Shown: positions 32,545-45,064 of the stretch, in pieces
How positions within the stretch are numbered: the first letter of the stretch is position 1
Layout of the letters: each line of letters opens with the position of its first letter
Assembly (NCBI GenBank): GCA_017893485.1
Contig: CM030367.1
Coordinates: 147,053,767 to 147,117,766 of the forward strand
From: Hemerocallis citrina
Lineage: Eukaryota; Streptophyta; Magnoliopsida; Asparagales; Asphodelaceae
Reading direction: 5' to 3'
DNA: 64,000 nucleotides
The notes under the pieces: model-generated
Told to the model about the DNA's origin: nothing
What the model saw: only the letters and a program-made list of their open reading frames with translations
The model's database searches: none
Made by a program: the position numbers and the translations under genes

Positions 32545-34749
32545 ATGGCACGGACGATGGGAAATGTGGAGGTAGGATCTAGTAATAGACCTATTCGTGG
32601 CGATAGACCACGTACATCTTTCGGCCCACCTCCTCGCGGTGGACGTAGTGGTCATCGTGGTGGTACCACGCGTACTAATGTAAGATTATAATTTTCTATA
32701 TTCGATTTGTTTCATTATCATGCAATTAAATGTTATATTTCTTTGTTGATGTAAATGTTGTTGTTGTTGTTTTACAGGTTCCAATAACCCAAATGTGGCA
32801 GGTACTTCTTCTTCGGCCCCTTCTTCATCTTACATTCCCCTTGGAGGTCCAGGTCCCTTCGACCCCACCCTTCTTACTCTTAAGTCGCAGTATCGTTCGA
32901 CAAATGTGTGGGAAGGCGATTCGAAGGAATGTACATTCCGTGGGGGTCATCCACTACTTATGCACCCACGGATTCACCAGATCTTAAGGGATTGTGGACT
33001 ATACGGTATTGCACTGATGAGCTCCATCAAGTGCGATCGACCTCTTCTTACAGCACTGTTTGAGAGATGGCGCCCTGAAACACACAGCTTCTACCTTACA
33101 GTTGAGGAGATGACAGTGTCGTTGCAGGATGTTTCAGTACTCACCGGCCTTCCAGTAGATGGGCAGGCAGTGATAGGCTCAATGAACTTCGATCCGATAT
33201 ATTTAGTGGAACAATATCTCGGTGTCGAAGTGAAGGCCGGAGCAGTGAATGGAAAACAAATTCGGTTGAAGTGGTTAAAGGATAGATTCAAGAACAGATT
33301 AAGAGATGATTTGACTGATGAGGAGGTCCATTGCTACTGCAGGGCCTACATTCTGACACTGTTTGGAGAGGTGTTGTTCCCAAATTCCAGCGGACACTCT
33401 GTTCCCTTGATGTACCTCCCGCTGATTGCAGATCTAGGACGAGTCAGTCAGTACAGTTGGGGTAGTGCCACCTTAGCGTCCATCTACAGGAGTTTGTGCT
33501 TGTGTAGTCTCGGTTCCGTGCAGATGAATGGACCGATGATATTGCTTCAAGTGTGGAGTTGGGAGCGTATTCACGTGGGTTGTCCTGTAGTGCGGAAGCA
33601 ATCACCCCACTGGATCCATCTTCCCGAGGACCAGTACATGTTACCTCCTCTTGGTGTGTACTGGTCCGGTAATCTTACTTGGACTGCCAACCCCAACAGG
33701 TACCTGACCTACTTCCGTGATGAGTTGGATTGGTTGGCAGATAATTGCGTAGTGTGGATGCCTTACACGGAGGCGCGTCTTGCTCGACTGCCGCCTATTT
33801 CCTTGTATAGGCGTGATCTGTGGCTGACGAAAGCACCATTGATCAACTTCAGCACAGTTGAGTTCTATTATGTCAATAGAGTGCTTCGACAGTTTGGTCT
33901 ACAGCAGATGATTCTTGTTGCCGAACCATTTAATGCGGACATGCATGCAATCACTGGAATGGGTCGTCAATCAGGACATAATTGGGCCGCCAGCTTCTCG
34001 ACATATGTGGAGAGATGGAATCTACACAGGTTCGAGGAAATCATTGAGCACATTCCTCCATTTGATCGAACCGTGCATGAGAATTATATGGGCTGGTACG
34101 GGAGGATGACAAGGAGATATATATCTTCGACAGGACAGACTCCTGCAGGTGTGGTGGTCCCGATACGTCGACCGGTAGCCGAACCAGTAGATCTACATTC
34201 AATGAACTTGCCTATGTTTCAACCGAAGGCATCGGCTCTTCGTACGATTGTAAGTTTTTAAGTACTATTGTATTCATCAAAGTTATTATAGTATTTTGAT
34301 TTACATATACATTTACTGTAATTAATATTTCAACTTATTATGTTTTGTAGATGAGCCAGACTTGGAGTATGGGCAAAAAATGTGCTGCTATGTTAAGTAG
34401 CAACGTCACTGATGCGGTTAATGACTTCGCACGTGAGATGTTGACATATTGCTGTGCAAAAACTGATGCTGTTGGAGAGGGGGCGACCTTGGATGCTATT
34501 CTAAACACTCCCGCTCATCGAACCAGTGCACGTGCTCTACATATGAAGGTCGCCCGCAAACCACCACGTCGTCCTAGAAACGAGCAAGAAGAAGAGGATG
34601 AAATTCAAGAGGCTGAGATTCAAGTTGAGGGGACAGAACAACAAGAGGAAGAGGATCCGATAATTATGTCCGGTGTGACACAAGCCACTCCATCAGCACG
34701 AGGTAAACGGCAACGGAGACCTCCCACATTCTTCACCCCTGATCCATGA
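32545..34749 (+). CDS. Plant mobile domain (PMD/MAIN-like) protein, three exons
   Basis: Exons 32545-32679, 32778-34249 and 34351-34749, with GT-AG introns (gtaaga...tttacag; gtaagt...ttttgtag). Exon 1 encodes a basic RG-rich start (MARTMGNVEVGSSNRP, later PPPRGGRSGHRGG). Exon 2 holds the PMD: HPRIHQILRDCGLYGIALM, TFYL-like HSFYLTVEEMTVSLQDV, SVLTGLPVDG, GSATLASIYRSLC and a long Trp-rich half. Exon 3 has a helical part and a Glu-rich, basic tail ending FFTPDP. Length about 660 residues. PMD proteins (MAIN/MAIL family) act in the nucleus in gene and transposon silencing; transposon-borne versions are thought to be the source of the host genes. Exon 1 joins exon 2 one base out of phase, so either an indel or another splice exists. 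Otherwise no stop or frameshift was seen. Confidence 0.85.
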
Positions 34750-35327
34750 AGCTTCTTCGTATTTTGTTGAAATGTTTTTATTATTAATGTGTTAATATGA
34801 TTTTGTAATGCCCCGATTTTCATTTATAAAAATTATTTATTTATTTTTGCACGTAGTGTGCACGTGCAATTTTCGTAATATGAAATCTTATAATTATTTT
34901 TTTCTTTATGGATGATGAGTATATGCATATGTATGTATATATGTTCTTTAAATTATTTTTATAAAAGCCCTTTTCCTAAAATAAACACAAGCCCAAAAAT
35001 CTAATTTATTTATTTTGTAAAAAACTAATATTTTGGCCCATCAATTTAAGCCCATTCTCTTAATAACAACTTGTAAGGTAACATCTTTCAAAAGATTATT
35101 TTTATAAAGATGTATAATGTACAAGTTTTTATATGGAGACTAGTGCATGCACGTGCATTGCACGTAGACGTGCATGAGCACCTTTCCTTGGCCGGTTTTG
35201 GAAGGAGTGGAGTTAGTGTGTAGGTGGTTACCTAGTTGTGGGTAGTTACTACAACTACTCTCATCCTAGCCCTCCATCTCATAACCATCTACTCAATCCT
35301 AGCCCTCTATCTCACCCAAAGATTTAG

Positions 35328-35335
35328 TATAAATA
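35328..35335 (+). promoter_or_regulatory. TATA box of solo LTR
   Basis: TATAAATA followed by cccctctcactcatttgtc, a standard LTR transcription start context. Confidence 0.55.
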
Positions 35336-35699
35336 CCCCTCTCACTCATTTGTCTTCTACACTAAGAACTTTATTTGAAAGAAAGATATATTTTAAGAGA
35401 GTTGTGAGTGAGTATCTTGGAGGCTGATCATCATTTCAGAGGATTCTCGGTGGCAAGGAGCAAGGAGAAGGAGTCACATTATCACACTAGAAGGCTTTAC
35501 GAGATTTTCGTTAAACTCTTCAACAAGGTGGGTGTTTCTCAGGACTTCTAATATAGAGATCATGCTAGGGCTAATATTGATTGTTATCATATTTGTGAAA
35601 AGTGGATTGATAGGGTGATCGTATATTAAAATACTTTGTGTTATACTTATTGTGGAAGATGTGAATAGATGAAAAAGAACTAATGATAATTAGAGAATT

Positions 35700-36330
35700 G
35701 AAAATGACCTGTACAGTCGACCGATCATGTGAGCAGTCGACTGTTACACTGAAATAAAATATGAACAGTTCGGAATTCCATGAAACGATGTATTTAATGT
35801 GAATTGTTAACTTGATTTTCTAGCATGTTAAATTGGAGTTCATCTTCGTGGATAAATGGTGAGTAAAGGAAAAATGTATGTTTAGCATCTCATTTGAAGG
35901 AAAGAACATACTAATTGTGTGAGATTTACATTTAACTATAAACTATGTTATGATGATGGTAAATAGATAAGAATCACATGTTTATGTTGGCATTGAACAT
36001 ACTGTAGTTGAATAAAATGTTGTGTACTAATTGAAGAACAGAAGGGAGAGATGATCCCTTAATTCAAGAATTAACCCTGTTCAGTCGACCGAATGTACGT
36101 AACAGTCGACTGTACTGGACTTGAAAAGTTGTATAACTGAACTCTGTAGAACAGCCGACTGGTTTGAATGACAGTCGACTGCCCCGTAAATGATATTTAG
36201 ATTTTGAACGCTGCGGAACAGCCGACTGGCTATGTGCAGCAGGCGACTCTTCCGAGCAAGTTATTGAAGAACTGTATTTGGCTAAACAAGTCGACTGGAT
36301 AAACTCTAAGTCGACTGTCCAGATTACTTT
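35700..36330. repeat. Cluster of CAGTCGACTG-type palindromes
   Basis: At least ten variants (cagtcgaccg, agtcgactgt, acagccgactgg, aagtcgactgg) spaced irregularly, often in pairs about 20 bases apart. Confidence 0.75.
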
Positions 36331-37675
36331 TTGACATTGCAGAAATTCTATGAATTGTTTTATGGTAAAGATTATGGATCTTACGTTGAATGATTATTGG
36401 TTGTGACAGTAGGTAAACTCTATTTGTCTTTGCATGAATTTATACCTGAAATGAAGTGAATCATTATTTGAATTTATGAAAGTTGTATGAATGTGGAAGC
36501 TATGAACATGGAAAAGAAAAATCTATTGAGATTATGAAAATGAACTCATGAGCTGGTAATGCTCAAACTTTTGGTAATTGTGAATTGAAATTGAAACAAA
36601 AGAGTAGCTAAGTCTCCCACTGGCAATTGGAAATAAATGAAATGAAATTTGAAAAGAAAGACCAAGGTTGGTCATGTTGAATGAATGATTAAGTCCGGTA
36701 TAGTGGAGAGGCTAACTCTAGAGCTTTGATTTTGTTCATGATTCTAATAAAATAAGGACTAGATACATAGTGAAGATGTGATGAAAGTAAGAGAAAAACA
36801 TTGAGTATGAGGGTCATTGGATTGGGACAAGAGAGTATCCCAGGATGTCCCATGATGAGTCATGATAGGGCATGGATACTGCTCCAGAGTACCGTCCTGG
36901 TGGCGACGCTCGTGGGGTGTTTGACGACTGCGGGTGGTGTCATGTCTATAGTAGGAGCTGAATTACCACAGGATGCCTGCATGATGAGTCATGTGTCAGT
37001 GCGTTGGGATTCCCTTCAGGGCGCCTAGATATGAGTTCGTATGTCAAAAAACATCTAGGATACTTACCGTAGTTACAGTAGTAGATTAAGTCATGACGAG
37101 GGATTGAACCCTACAAGATGAAGTACGATTAAGGGCTTGCCCTCGGACCTATGTAGTATGGGATGCATAGAATCCGAACAAGTGCGCATTAGTGTCATAT
37201 AATATAATAATTGATTAAGGACTAAGTGCACAATCACAACACGACATCATTAAGATTTTCCATTTAATTTGATATGTGAACAAGTTTGTGATTTGTTAAG
37301 AAATGAGAATCGTTATACTGTTTCTGGCATAGAGAGGATGGCCATGTATAATTTTCGTCGGTTGAATAAACTGACGTGCCCACAGTTTTGTATGCAGGAT
37401 AAATGGCTTGATAAAAGTGAAAGGAGAACTGATGCTTACAAATTATTCATTGTTGATGTACATTCATTTAAATGATGTAAATTGCTTCCGCTGTCATTAC
37501 ATGTACATTATTGTGTTATATGCTTCCGCTGTAAAATGTAAAGTAAAAAATCTCATGTAACTCTGATGTAAAATGGAAAGTTTCAATTCCTTGTAAAATT
37601 GTACCGAATGAGACGAAAAGATCCTGTTGAAATCTCGAATTTAGTTGTATTTGGAATTCGGGGTGTTACAGATTT

Positions 37676-38025
37676 ATTGTTTGTATCAATCATGTACTCA
37701 CGATATGAAATATGGAATATATGAAGTATGAAATTTTGGTATGGGTGTGTGAGTGTGATGTTTTAATTTTGTGGTTTTGTGTAAGTTGGGTTCAGTTGAG
37801 ATGTGGTGGATTTGTTCGTATGAAATTGTTGTTGAGATGTTGGTGAAGTTGAAATTGATGTGAGAGTTGAGTTCACGTATGATGGTGTTGAAATAGGTTC
37901 ACTTGAAAGGTTGTTGAAGTTGAAATTGATGTGAGAGTTGGGTTGAAGCTGATGTTGTTGAAATGTGTAGGGTTTATGTTCCACCTACAGATAATCTAGT
38001 GGTGTTTTCTGTGTACAGACCCAAG
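37676..38025. other. MULE interior between PMD and palindrome array
   Basis: GT-rich stretch with a direct duplication (gttgaagttgaaattgatgt, near 37841 and 37914). Probably PMD 3' UTR or flank; no gene. Confidence 0.45.
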
Positions 38026-38594
38026 ACTCACTTTTTCAAAAAGCGAGTCTAGGTGTAAACCGCGCGCTTTTTCAAAAAGCGAGTTTTGTGGTTTTCGTTT
38101 TCCAGAGATGAGGTATTCTCTGGAAAACAGACCACTCAACAGTCGCTTTTCGAAAAAGCGAGGTTGTTTTCACTTAACTCGCTTTTTCAGAAAGCGAGTC
38201 TTGAGTCCAGGGGGTGATTGCTTCTCTGGAAAACATACCACTCAACAGTCGCTTTTTAAAAAACCGAGTTTGTTTTTACTAAACTCGCTTTTTCAGAAAG
38301 CGAGTCTTGAGTTTGTATATTTTTTTTACAAGTAGACTCAAGACTCGCTTTTCGAGAAAGCAAGCCTAGTTAATACTTCCACGCTTTCTCAGAAAGCGAC
38401 TGTGTAGGCTAGGCGAAAACCAGAGAAAGGCATGCTCACTGGATAACACGAAACTCCAGACTCGCTTTCTGAAACACCGAGTTATTTTGTACCAGACTCG
38501 CTTTCTCCTGCTGGTAAAAACATACAGGCTGAAGACTCGCTTTTTGAGAAAGCGAGGAGATATTTAATAGACTCACTTTTCAGAAAAGCGAGTG
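38026..38594. repeat. Central palindrome array between convergent genes
   Basis: About twelve copies of a 21-23-base palindrome (ACTCGCTTTTT/CAGAAAGCGAGT and variants) in 570 bases, with short unique spacers, some shared (ctggaaaac-accactcaacagtc, about 120 bases apart). The same palindrome fills both MULE ends. It sits between the 3' ends of PMD and transposase. Possible roles: transposase-binding sites, two-way transcript ends, or hairpin/siRNA source. All inferred. Confidence 0.9.
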
Positions 38595-38675
38595 TAGGCT
38601 AGGAAAATGAAATCTTCATATTTGCTTACAATACTCATCACGCAACAATCACACTCTTACGTGAGGAATGGATAC

Positions 38676-38876
38676 AAACGATTTTTCAAAATTAAACTTT
38701 GTAATCTCATTCTTCATAACTAAACTCATACCACTTAGTACAATTACAAAGTCCAAATTAAAAAATACAGTTAAACAAACGATTTTTCAAAATTAAACTT
38801 TGTAATCTCATTCTTCATAACTAAACTCATACCACTTAGTACAATTACAAAGTCCAAATTAAAAAGTACAGTTACA
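38676..38876. repeat. 101-bp tandem duplication
   Basis: Two near-identical units starting aaacgatttttcaaaatta at 38676 and 38777. Confidence 0.9.
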
Positions 38877-41310
38877 AGCATACAATGGTTAATTATTTTG
38901 AGTTCCACTATTAATGCATCAGCGCTTATTGTATCCATGCAAACCACATTATCTCTCACATCCATGTCATTGCAAATTCTCGTAGATCTAGGCCTGCCTC
39001 TCCTTTTACGTGTGCATGTTTTCGTACCCAAATTGATAGTGTGCAAGTTCCCACCCTTCCTTTCTTCACTTACCATGCGTATACCCGTTTTCACGGAAAG
39101 AACTCCAGGTTGATGATGGAACATTGTAACCTCATGTCCGTTTGCTCTCTCACGGCGACTATCGATCAGTTCATGTACTCTTCAAGCAAAAAGCGTCCCT
39201 TCAGATAACAGCTTACTGGCTTCTTGTCGACGAGTAGTAAAGTATGAGTTCAGACATAAGAAGATCGTCTCAACAATCGCAGTTACTGGCAAATTACAGA
39301 CTCCTTTCAAGACTGAATTGATGATTTCTGACAGGTTCGTAGTCATTATGCCGTATTTTCGACCTTCATCTGCGTAAAGTGCCCATTTCTCAACCGGCTT
39401 CTCTTTCAACCAATTAGCCGCCTCGACATTGATGGTTTCAAGTTCAGCGAGTTTGGCCACGAACTTTTTGGGTTGGTTTTGACACGCTATAATTTTGACC
39501 TTTTTCCACAATATCTTGCTACCAAATTTACTAAAAAATTTGTAGCAAAATGACGCATACAATAACGATGATATGCATTTGGTTCGTTCCAAGCTCCATT
39601 TTGCAAATCCATAGCAGACATTATACCAGCATGACGATCCAAGATAACACACAACTCAGTGCAATCGGTGACATAATACCGAATGCAACTCATGAACCAT
39701 ATCCATGTATTTATACTCTCTCCATCAACCAATGCAAATGCAAAAGGAAATAAACAATCATTCGCATCTGGGGAAACAACAATTAGCAAATAATCCTTGT
39801 ACTTACCGTACAAGTGAGTTCCGTCGACACTTATAATAGGTCTGCAAGACTTGAAACCTTCAATCGAAGGACCAAATGCCCAAAATACTTCCTTGAATGT
39901 TTCCTCGCTAGGACTAGACTCATATTTATCCCAGTGGACAACGGTTCCTGTATTTGCTGCTTGAATTCCTGTCAGTAGAAAAGGCAACTTCATGTATGCT
40001 TCTTCGAAGGTACCATACAACCTCTCAATTGCCTTTTGTTTTGCTATCCAAGCTTTCTTATATGAAATCTGATAATTATATTGTAATTTCACTATCTCAA
40101 TAATTGCCCGTGGTGTTAAACCGGTATCCTTCTTCACCACATCCACAATCAAATTACAAACAAAATTGGAATCAATTTTACGGTGGTCCTGATTCAACGT
40201 GGGATTCGTACAAGTACAAGGCCCAACTGCACCACAAAATTTGTCCTGCCTTTTGGAACAATTGCTCGTATTCTCCAAGGGCATCCACCATCACTTACTC
40301 CTGGGGGACCTTGCACGATCTCCTCAATGGTACGTATTCTAGGTGCCATTTTGCATTTAACAGTGTACAGTGACGGTGTAGATTTCAAGGTGACGAATTC
40401 ACGATGTTTTTTGATAGAATATAACTTCACAGCCTGCTGAATCGACTCTTTACTTACAAACTCCTGTCCAATGTACAATTTGTCTACATTGGATGAACCA
40501 GACGACTCTTGTGGATCTTGGTGTACTCTAGCACCTTGTGTTATCTCCTCAGTAACATGAGCGTCAACATTGAAGTAGGTATCAGTAGCTCTCACTTCAT
40601 TAGAACTGTTGTTCGTAGGATTTACATTTGCTACATCATCATCTTCGTCTCCGTCATCATTTTCTACACTATCATCAACTTCATCGTCTGTTTCTTCCTC
40701 TTCTTCATCATCGTCTAATAAGCTGTTGTTAATGACTGCATTTTGAAAAAGTTCAAATACACTATCATTTATAACATTGTTAGGAACCGGACTAAGTTGG
40801 CGTGGCAACTCAATATATGTAGAATCCGGGTTTGTTGTATTTGTGAAGGTGTTTTCTTGTGAGGACACGGATTTGGTTGTGAAGATTGAGCGGGATTAGA
40901 CCTCATCTGCTGTGTAGGTACCACCTTTACGAAGCTTGAACTAGGAATATCATGTGACTGAGCATTCAAAATTTGAATTTGCTAATATATAACTCTAATG
41001 CAGACCAAGAACAATTGGGATCAAATGTCCTAGCAATCATTGACTTCGTAGCATTATCAGTAGATACGGGCACTGTCATAAAATACTGGCCATCTCCTCT
41101 ACCTGTTGCGTATCGAGCTAAAATTTTCACATTCCATTGATTCCTATCCCAATTAGTAACTTCATAAATTTTCTCAGCTACTTCTGCAAATGTAATGGTA
41201 CGAGGTACCCAAACTATTTTCGGATCCAACACACTATAACAACAACCAATCTTTGGATCACAAATAATTTCACCACCAAAGTATAACCAAATAGGAATCT
41301 CCAAATCCAT
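38877..41310 (-). pseudogene. MULE (MuDR-type) transposase, decayed
   Basis: The start at 41310 (MDLEIPIWLYFGGEI) is the usual MULE N terminus. Then an acidic linker (DDDEEEEETDDEVDD), the MuDR DNA-binding part (VKLYSIKKHREFVTLKS, CPWRIRAIVPKG), then DHRKIDSNFV, and the catalytic domain: ISVDGTHLYGKYKDYLLI, CVILDRHAGIMSA, YHRYCMRHFATNF, followed by WALYADEGRKYGIMTTNLSE. Frame changes near 40870-40970, 40200-40280 and 39490-39650 and a tga stop at 39182-39184 inactivate it. After GNLHTINLGTKTCT the SWIM zinc finger is missing; the frame jumps to KRRGRPRSTRICNDMD. It would cut and join the element ends. Confidence 0.9.
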
Positions 41311-41689
41311 GCCTACGTTAATTTATACCAAAATACGAGTTATTATCTACCCATAAACAAAATCTATGGAAATTAACAAAATAATAGGGCAATAAACATC
41401 ATACATTCACAAGATTATTTCAAAAGAAATTTGCCGTAGATATTTGGGTCAAATAGTTGAAGTTGCTTTCCTCTTCAAGTATATCAAAAATTCAAAATTT
41501 TGATGTCTCGAAAGATGGGTTTAAGGTTTTCAAAGCAGTTTTATGGGTTAATCCATAAATTTCGGTGGTACTTTGACGAATCTGAGATGAGAGATGGGTT
41601 AGGGTTTCGAGGTTAGAAGAGGAGGAAGATAGAGAAGTAAAGAGAATATGAGATCTGATATCGGGCATGGGGGTCATTAATCCCCAAAT

Positions 41690-41820
41690 CGACACTCGCT
41701 TTTTCAAAAAGCGAGTTTGGGATAAATCCCCTCGCTTTTTGAGAAAGCGAGTGTTGCTGGGCAAAAAAGTCCAGACTCTGGGATAATTCCCTCGCTTTTT
41801 CAGAAAGCGAGTCTTGAGAG
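41690..41820 (-). repeat. Inner part of MULE right terminal repeat
   Basis: Three palindromes (41694-41717, about 41729-41752, about 41789-41812) and gggataaatccc spacers. Continues at 47024 beyond the CACTA insertion. Confidence 0.85.
41818..41820. repeat. 3-bp TSD of CACTA, left
   Basis: gag, repeated at 47024-47026. Confidence 0.8.
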
Positions 41821-42475
41821 CACTACAAAAGAAAAGGTCTTCGCCGGCGCTTTTTTGGGGCTTCACCGGCGTTTATAAACGCCGGTGAATAACCTACCGG
41901 CGTTTGGAAAAGCACCACAACAAGCGCCAGTGGAGCGCGTGCCGGGGATTGTTTGGCCGCCTACACCGGCGCTTTTGAAAACGCCGGTGATGGGGTAAAA
42001 TACCCCGGCGTGTAGGAAACACCGTGGTATATATATATTTTTTTTTTATTTTTATTTATTTATTTTTGGGCTAAAATCTTCCCCGGCGTTTTGAAAAACG
42101 CCGGGGAAGGTAAACCTTTTTTTAAAAAAAAATTTCCAAAAAAAAAATTTATTTTTCAAAAAAATTATTTTTTTTAATAATTAATAAAAAAAAAAGTAAA
42201 TCAATAGTGATTATTATTTTTTACGGCATCTACATGAGACTATTTATATTATAAACTTTCCTAGGATTTCCATGTACCAAAAACCTTTGAAGTCAACTAA
42301 ACAATGTCAAATTATTATGATGGAGAGAGTTAATGAAGCTGAAAGTAATAACCATGTCAAATTAATTTCGGAAATTCTCCAAACAAACTAGTAAAAACTT
42401 CATTTCAGTAGAGAAAGACAACATGAAATATACAGTATAAAACATATAAGAATAAATATACAGTATAAAACATAC

Positions 42476-42876
42476 CCCACATCCAGTATCTAACACAGTT
42501 CTAACTGTGCCATTAGCAAGCGGAGGTATAACCGATGCCAGGTCATCAATATACTTATCTGCTCCCTGTGGAAACTGTGTCCCTCCACCAAGAAACCTGA
42601 ACACATTTCCCTCGTACTGAACCCAATTCTGAATAGCCTTCTCAATTGTCAAACTCTTATAAGGAGCATTTGCATAAGGAACGAAATCACGACTTTTTGG
42701 CCATGGAAATGGATTAACCCAACCTTTTGGTGCTGGTATTAGACAATAGAGCTTCGCGTTATCAGGGGGGCAGTGCCTCTCTCTATAGATCATGTTTTCT
42801 CTGGGGAATGTCATCGCCCGCCTTTGATCCTGGCAAGGGGTATAATCATTATATTTGTCCTTACAAGGTTTGAAAG
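42476..42876 (-). pseudogene. Captured exon of PMT-type methyltransferase
   Basis: Minus strand reads [96 protein letters not shown] and [11 protein letters not shown], then a gtatgt donor. This is the N-terminal half of the plant DUF248/PMT family of Golgi putative S-adenosylmethionine methyltransferases, linked to pectin methylation, ending within the SAM-binding motif (LDTGCG). About 133 codons stay open, which suggests recent capture. The next exons are absent. A stop lies just upstream of its acceptor-like border. Confidence 0.9.
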
Positions 42877-42999
42877 CTTGGATTTTTTATTCTGAGATGT
42901 CATTTTGAATGCTCTCTTTATTGTGATGTGTGTCGAAATTGAGATAAGGCAAGAGAGTGCAATCTGTCTGTTTAGTGACTTGTAGAGCTATGATATCAC

Positions 43000-43058
43000 C
43001 TTTACCCAATCTACCTACTATATCTTTTTATTTGTGATATCATAGCTCTACAAGTCAC
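43000..43058. repeat. Inverted repeat 'tagagctatgatatcac'
   Basis: tgacttgtagagctatgat at about 42980 pairs with its reverse complement at about 43038-43056. A third copy (plus strand) lies at 45136-45160. Confidence 0.75.
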
Positions 43059-43751
43059 TATATCTTTTTATTTGTGATGCTAAACACAGAGAAATATATA
43101 GTAGTAACTATAACTCGAAATAAACTGTATACGCGCAAACACATCTACTGCTAATGAGCAAAATAGTGCTCGACAAGTTTAATAGATATACAGTGATGAG
43201 CAGTAGTAGACCCCCATCATTGACAAATGACGAGCTGATTTACTAAGAACAGCAGCTATTAACAGATAACGACAAAAATAACAATCAATCTATATTTATG
43301 TTAGATAAATAGGGGCCTCAACACACACAAGCTCAACAACCCGATTCAGGTAAATGCCCATTTCATGGATCAGACTCGACCACAGGAAATTTATGTTCCA
43401 AAAAGATATTTTCCAAGTACATATACAAAGACATGCAATGCAGGCTGATTCTGTATCATTATTAACAACTAGCTCAATCAAATCGAGAGGAAAATATTAC
43501 TAGTTATATAATTGTAGAGATTAAAGTTTGTCTCTCTGTCTGTTTAACCTTAGAAATTAAGGAACCAACATATTGCATGAAGCAACTATTTGCAAGCAAT
43601 AATAACTAATTCCGGGAAACAATCCCAGAACAACAACAAAAATATACCCAGTTTATCACTAACCTTTTAAAACACACACAAGAACCGCCTCATACTATGT
43701 GATATATGAAATTTTCCGCGAGATTCCAGGGCCAGCAGCGGTTTGCATTTC

Positions 43752-43871
43752 TTAGTCAGCCCGAGATGGGAAGATGATGCAGACGATTAGACCATATGAG
43801 GCAAGCGCTTCAGCGAAAATAAGAATGAGAATCATACCAACAAATAGCTTTGGCTGTTGTGCATTGGCTCT
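43752..43871 (-). pseudogene. Captured last exon of V-ATPase subunit c
   Basis: 40 codons: [20 protein letters not shown], then [19 protein letters not shown] and a taa stop. This is the last transmembrane helix of the 16-kDa proteolipid that forms the proton-carrying ring; the essential Glu (FAEAL) is present. The normal C terminus (SSRAGQSRAD) is shortened, and Gly near the end reads Cys. The 5' border follows ataacag, an intron acceptor. Only this exon was found. Confidence 0.9.
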
Positions 43872-45060
43872 GTTATACATGAAAACAAGTGTCACGATGT
43901 AAATTACAAAATGATGCAATAAGTATATTGACTACTGCTTGTAAACTGAATCTATAAGTTATTAAGTTAAACCAAGTGCTGTGTTCCAGTATTTTCTTTT
44001 TGCAAATTAGAACCTATGACAATGCATTAGAAAAAAAAGAGCCTGCCTCAAAATTCAGCATCCGCTTTACACGTCAATATCTACATACATAGAAATATCT
44101 AAGCACCTCCAAAAAAGGCACAATCATTCCAAATTAAACAGAATGTTCAGCTCATGATTTTATATATCATTGGCTACCGAATAGCGCTTGACCATCTTGC
44201 ATCTAAATTTGCATTCAGTGCTTCAAATAAGATATTACCAACAAATTGCAGACCAGACCTAAACCGTGGTTGTGAAATGTGAGCTGGACCAAAACAAAGT
44301 GCACTACAAAGATTAAATGTCACCATAATCATACCTTGCTACAATTACAAAAACCAAAAACAAAACTAGCAAGACTTCTAATAGTTACATAACCATACAT
44401 CATCATGTGATCACTTGCTTTGCTGGGTGCATTACCAAAAGGACGAGACCTCTTCAATACTCTATGAGATTTATATATATAGCACCTCTTGGTCCTCCCC
44501 TCGTATTTATAAGCCCTTATGCAGATTGGTGTTGGGTACATCCTTAACTAGCAGATAAGCTAATACAAAATTTTAATTAAATTCAGTAACTGATACTCCT
44601 ACATTTAAAGAAATTATTTTCTTAATCATCTATGAATTACTAAAATCAACCTCAGCTCCATGACGCAGACGTGTTCCAATACAGTCTTTACAAGACAACA
44701 TAGCTATTCCTATTCCATAGATAGTTTCATTGAAAAAATACCCTTTTTTAAACACAAAATAGAAATTCAAAAGCTAAACACCTCATCCACAACAAATAAC
44801 TTTATATGGAACCTCAATCAAATCCCCTCTATTCTTACATCAGACTTGTAGAGTTTAATTGTAGTAACAATACATAAACCAATCCACCATAACATAGCCA
44901 TTAATATGGGCCTTATTTCATTTCCACTCCCACTACAATTACACCCGACATATTGATACAGTTACAAATTCCTCAACCTGAAAACTACCTACTGAATTTC
45001 TTTTAACATGTCGTTCTGTCTCTTCAACATGCTAGTAATAAAAGTGAGAACTCTCACTAG
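43872..45060. other. CACTA interior, intron-like filler
   Basis: AT-rich, no further recognised exon. A minus-strand open frame at 44329-44541 matches nothing I know. Confidence 0.45.
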
Positions 45061-45064
45061 AGAA

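Larger units (their letters stand above)
34804..37670 (+). mobile_element. Solo LTR, 2,867 bp, inserted in PMD 3' region
   Basis: TGTAATGCCCCGATTTTC to GAATTCGGGGTGTTACA with perfect TSD gattt (34799-34803, 37671-37675). TATAAATA at 35328-35335 sets plus sense. The reverse complement of its end (TGTAACACCCCGAATTCC) matches the start of the element at 6524, so they are relatives. No gag or pol. It sits 54 bases after the PMD stop codon and probably interrupts the native 3' UTR, possibly supplying a new polyadenylation signal. 35700-36330 is rich in GTCGAC palindromes. Confidence 0.9.

Noticed and set aside
38026..38594. CRISPR array
   Set aside because: Repeats are palindromes with irregular spacers in a eukaryotic transposon between two genes; no cas genes and no regular repeat-spacer length.
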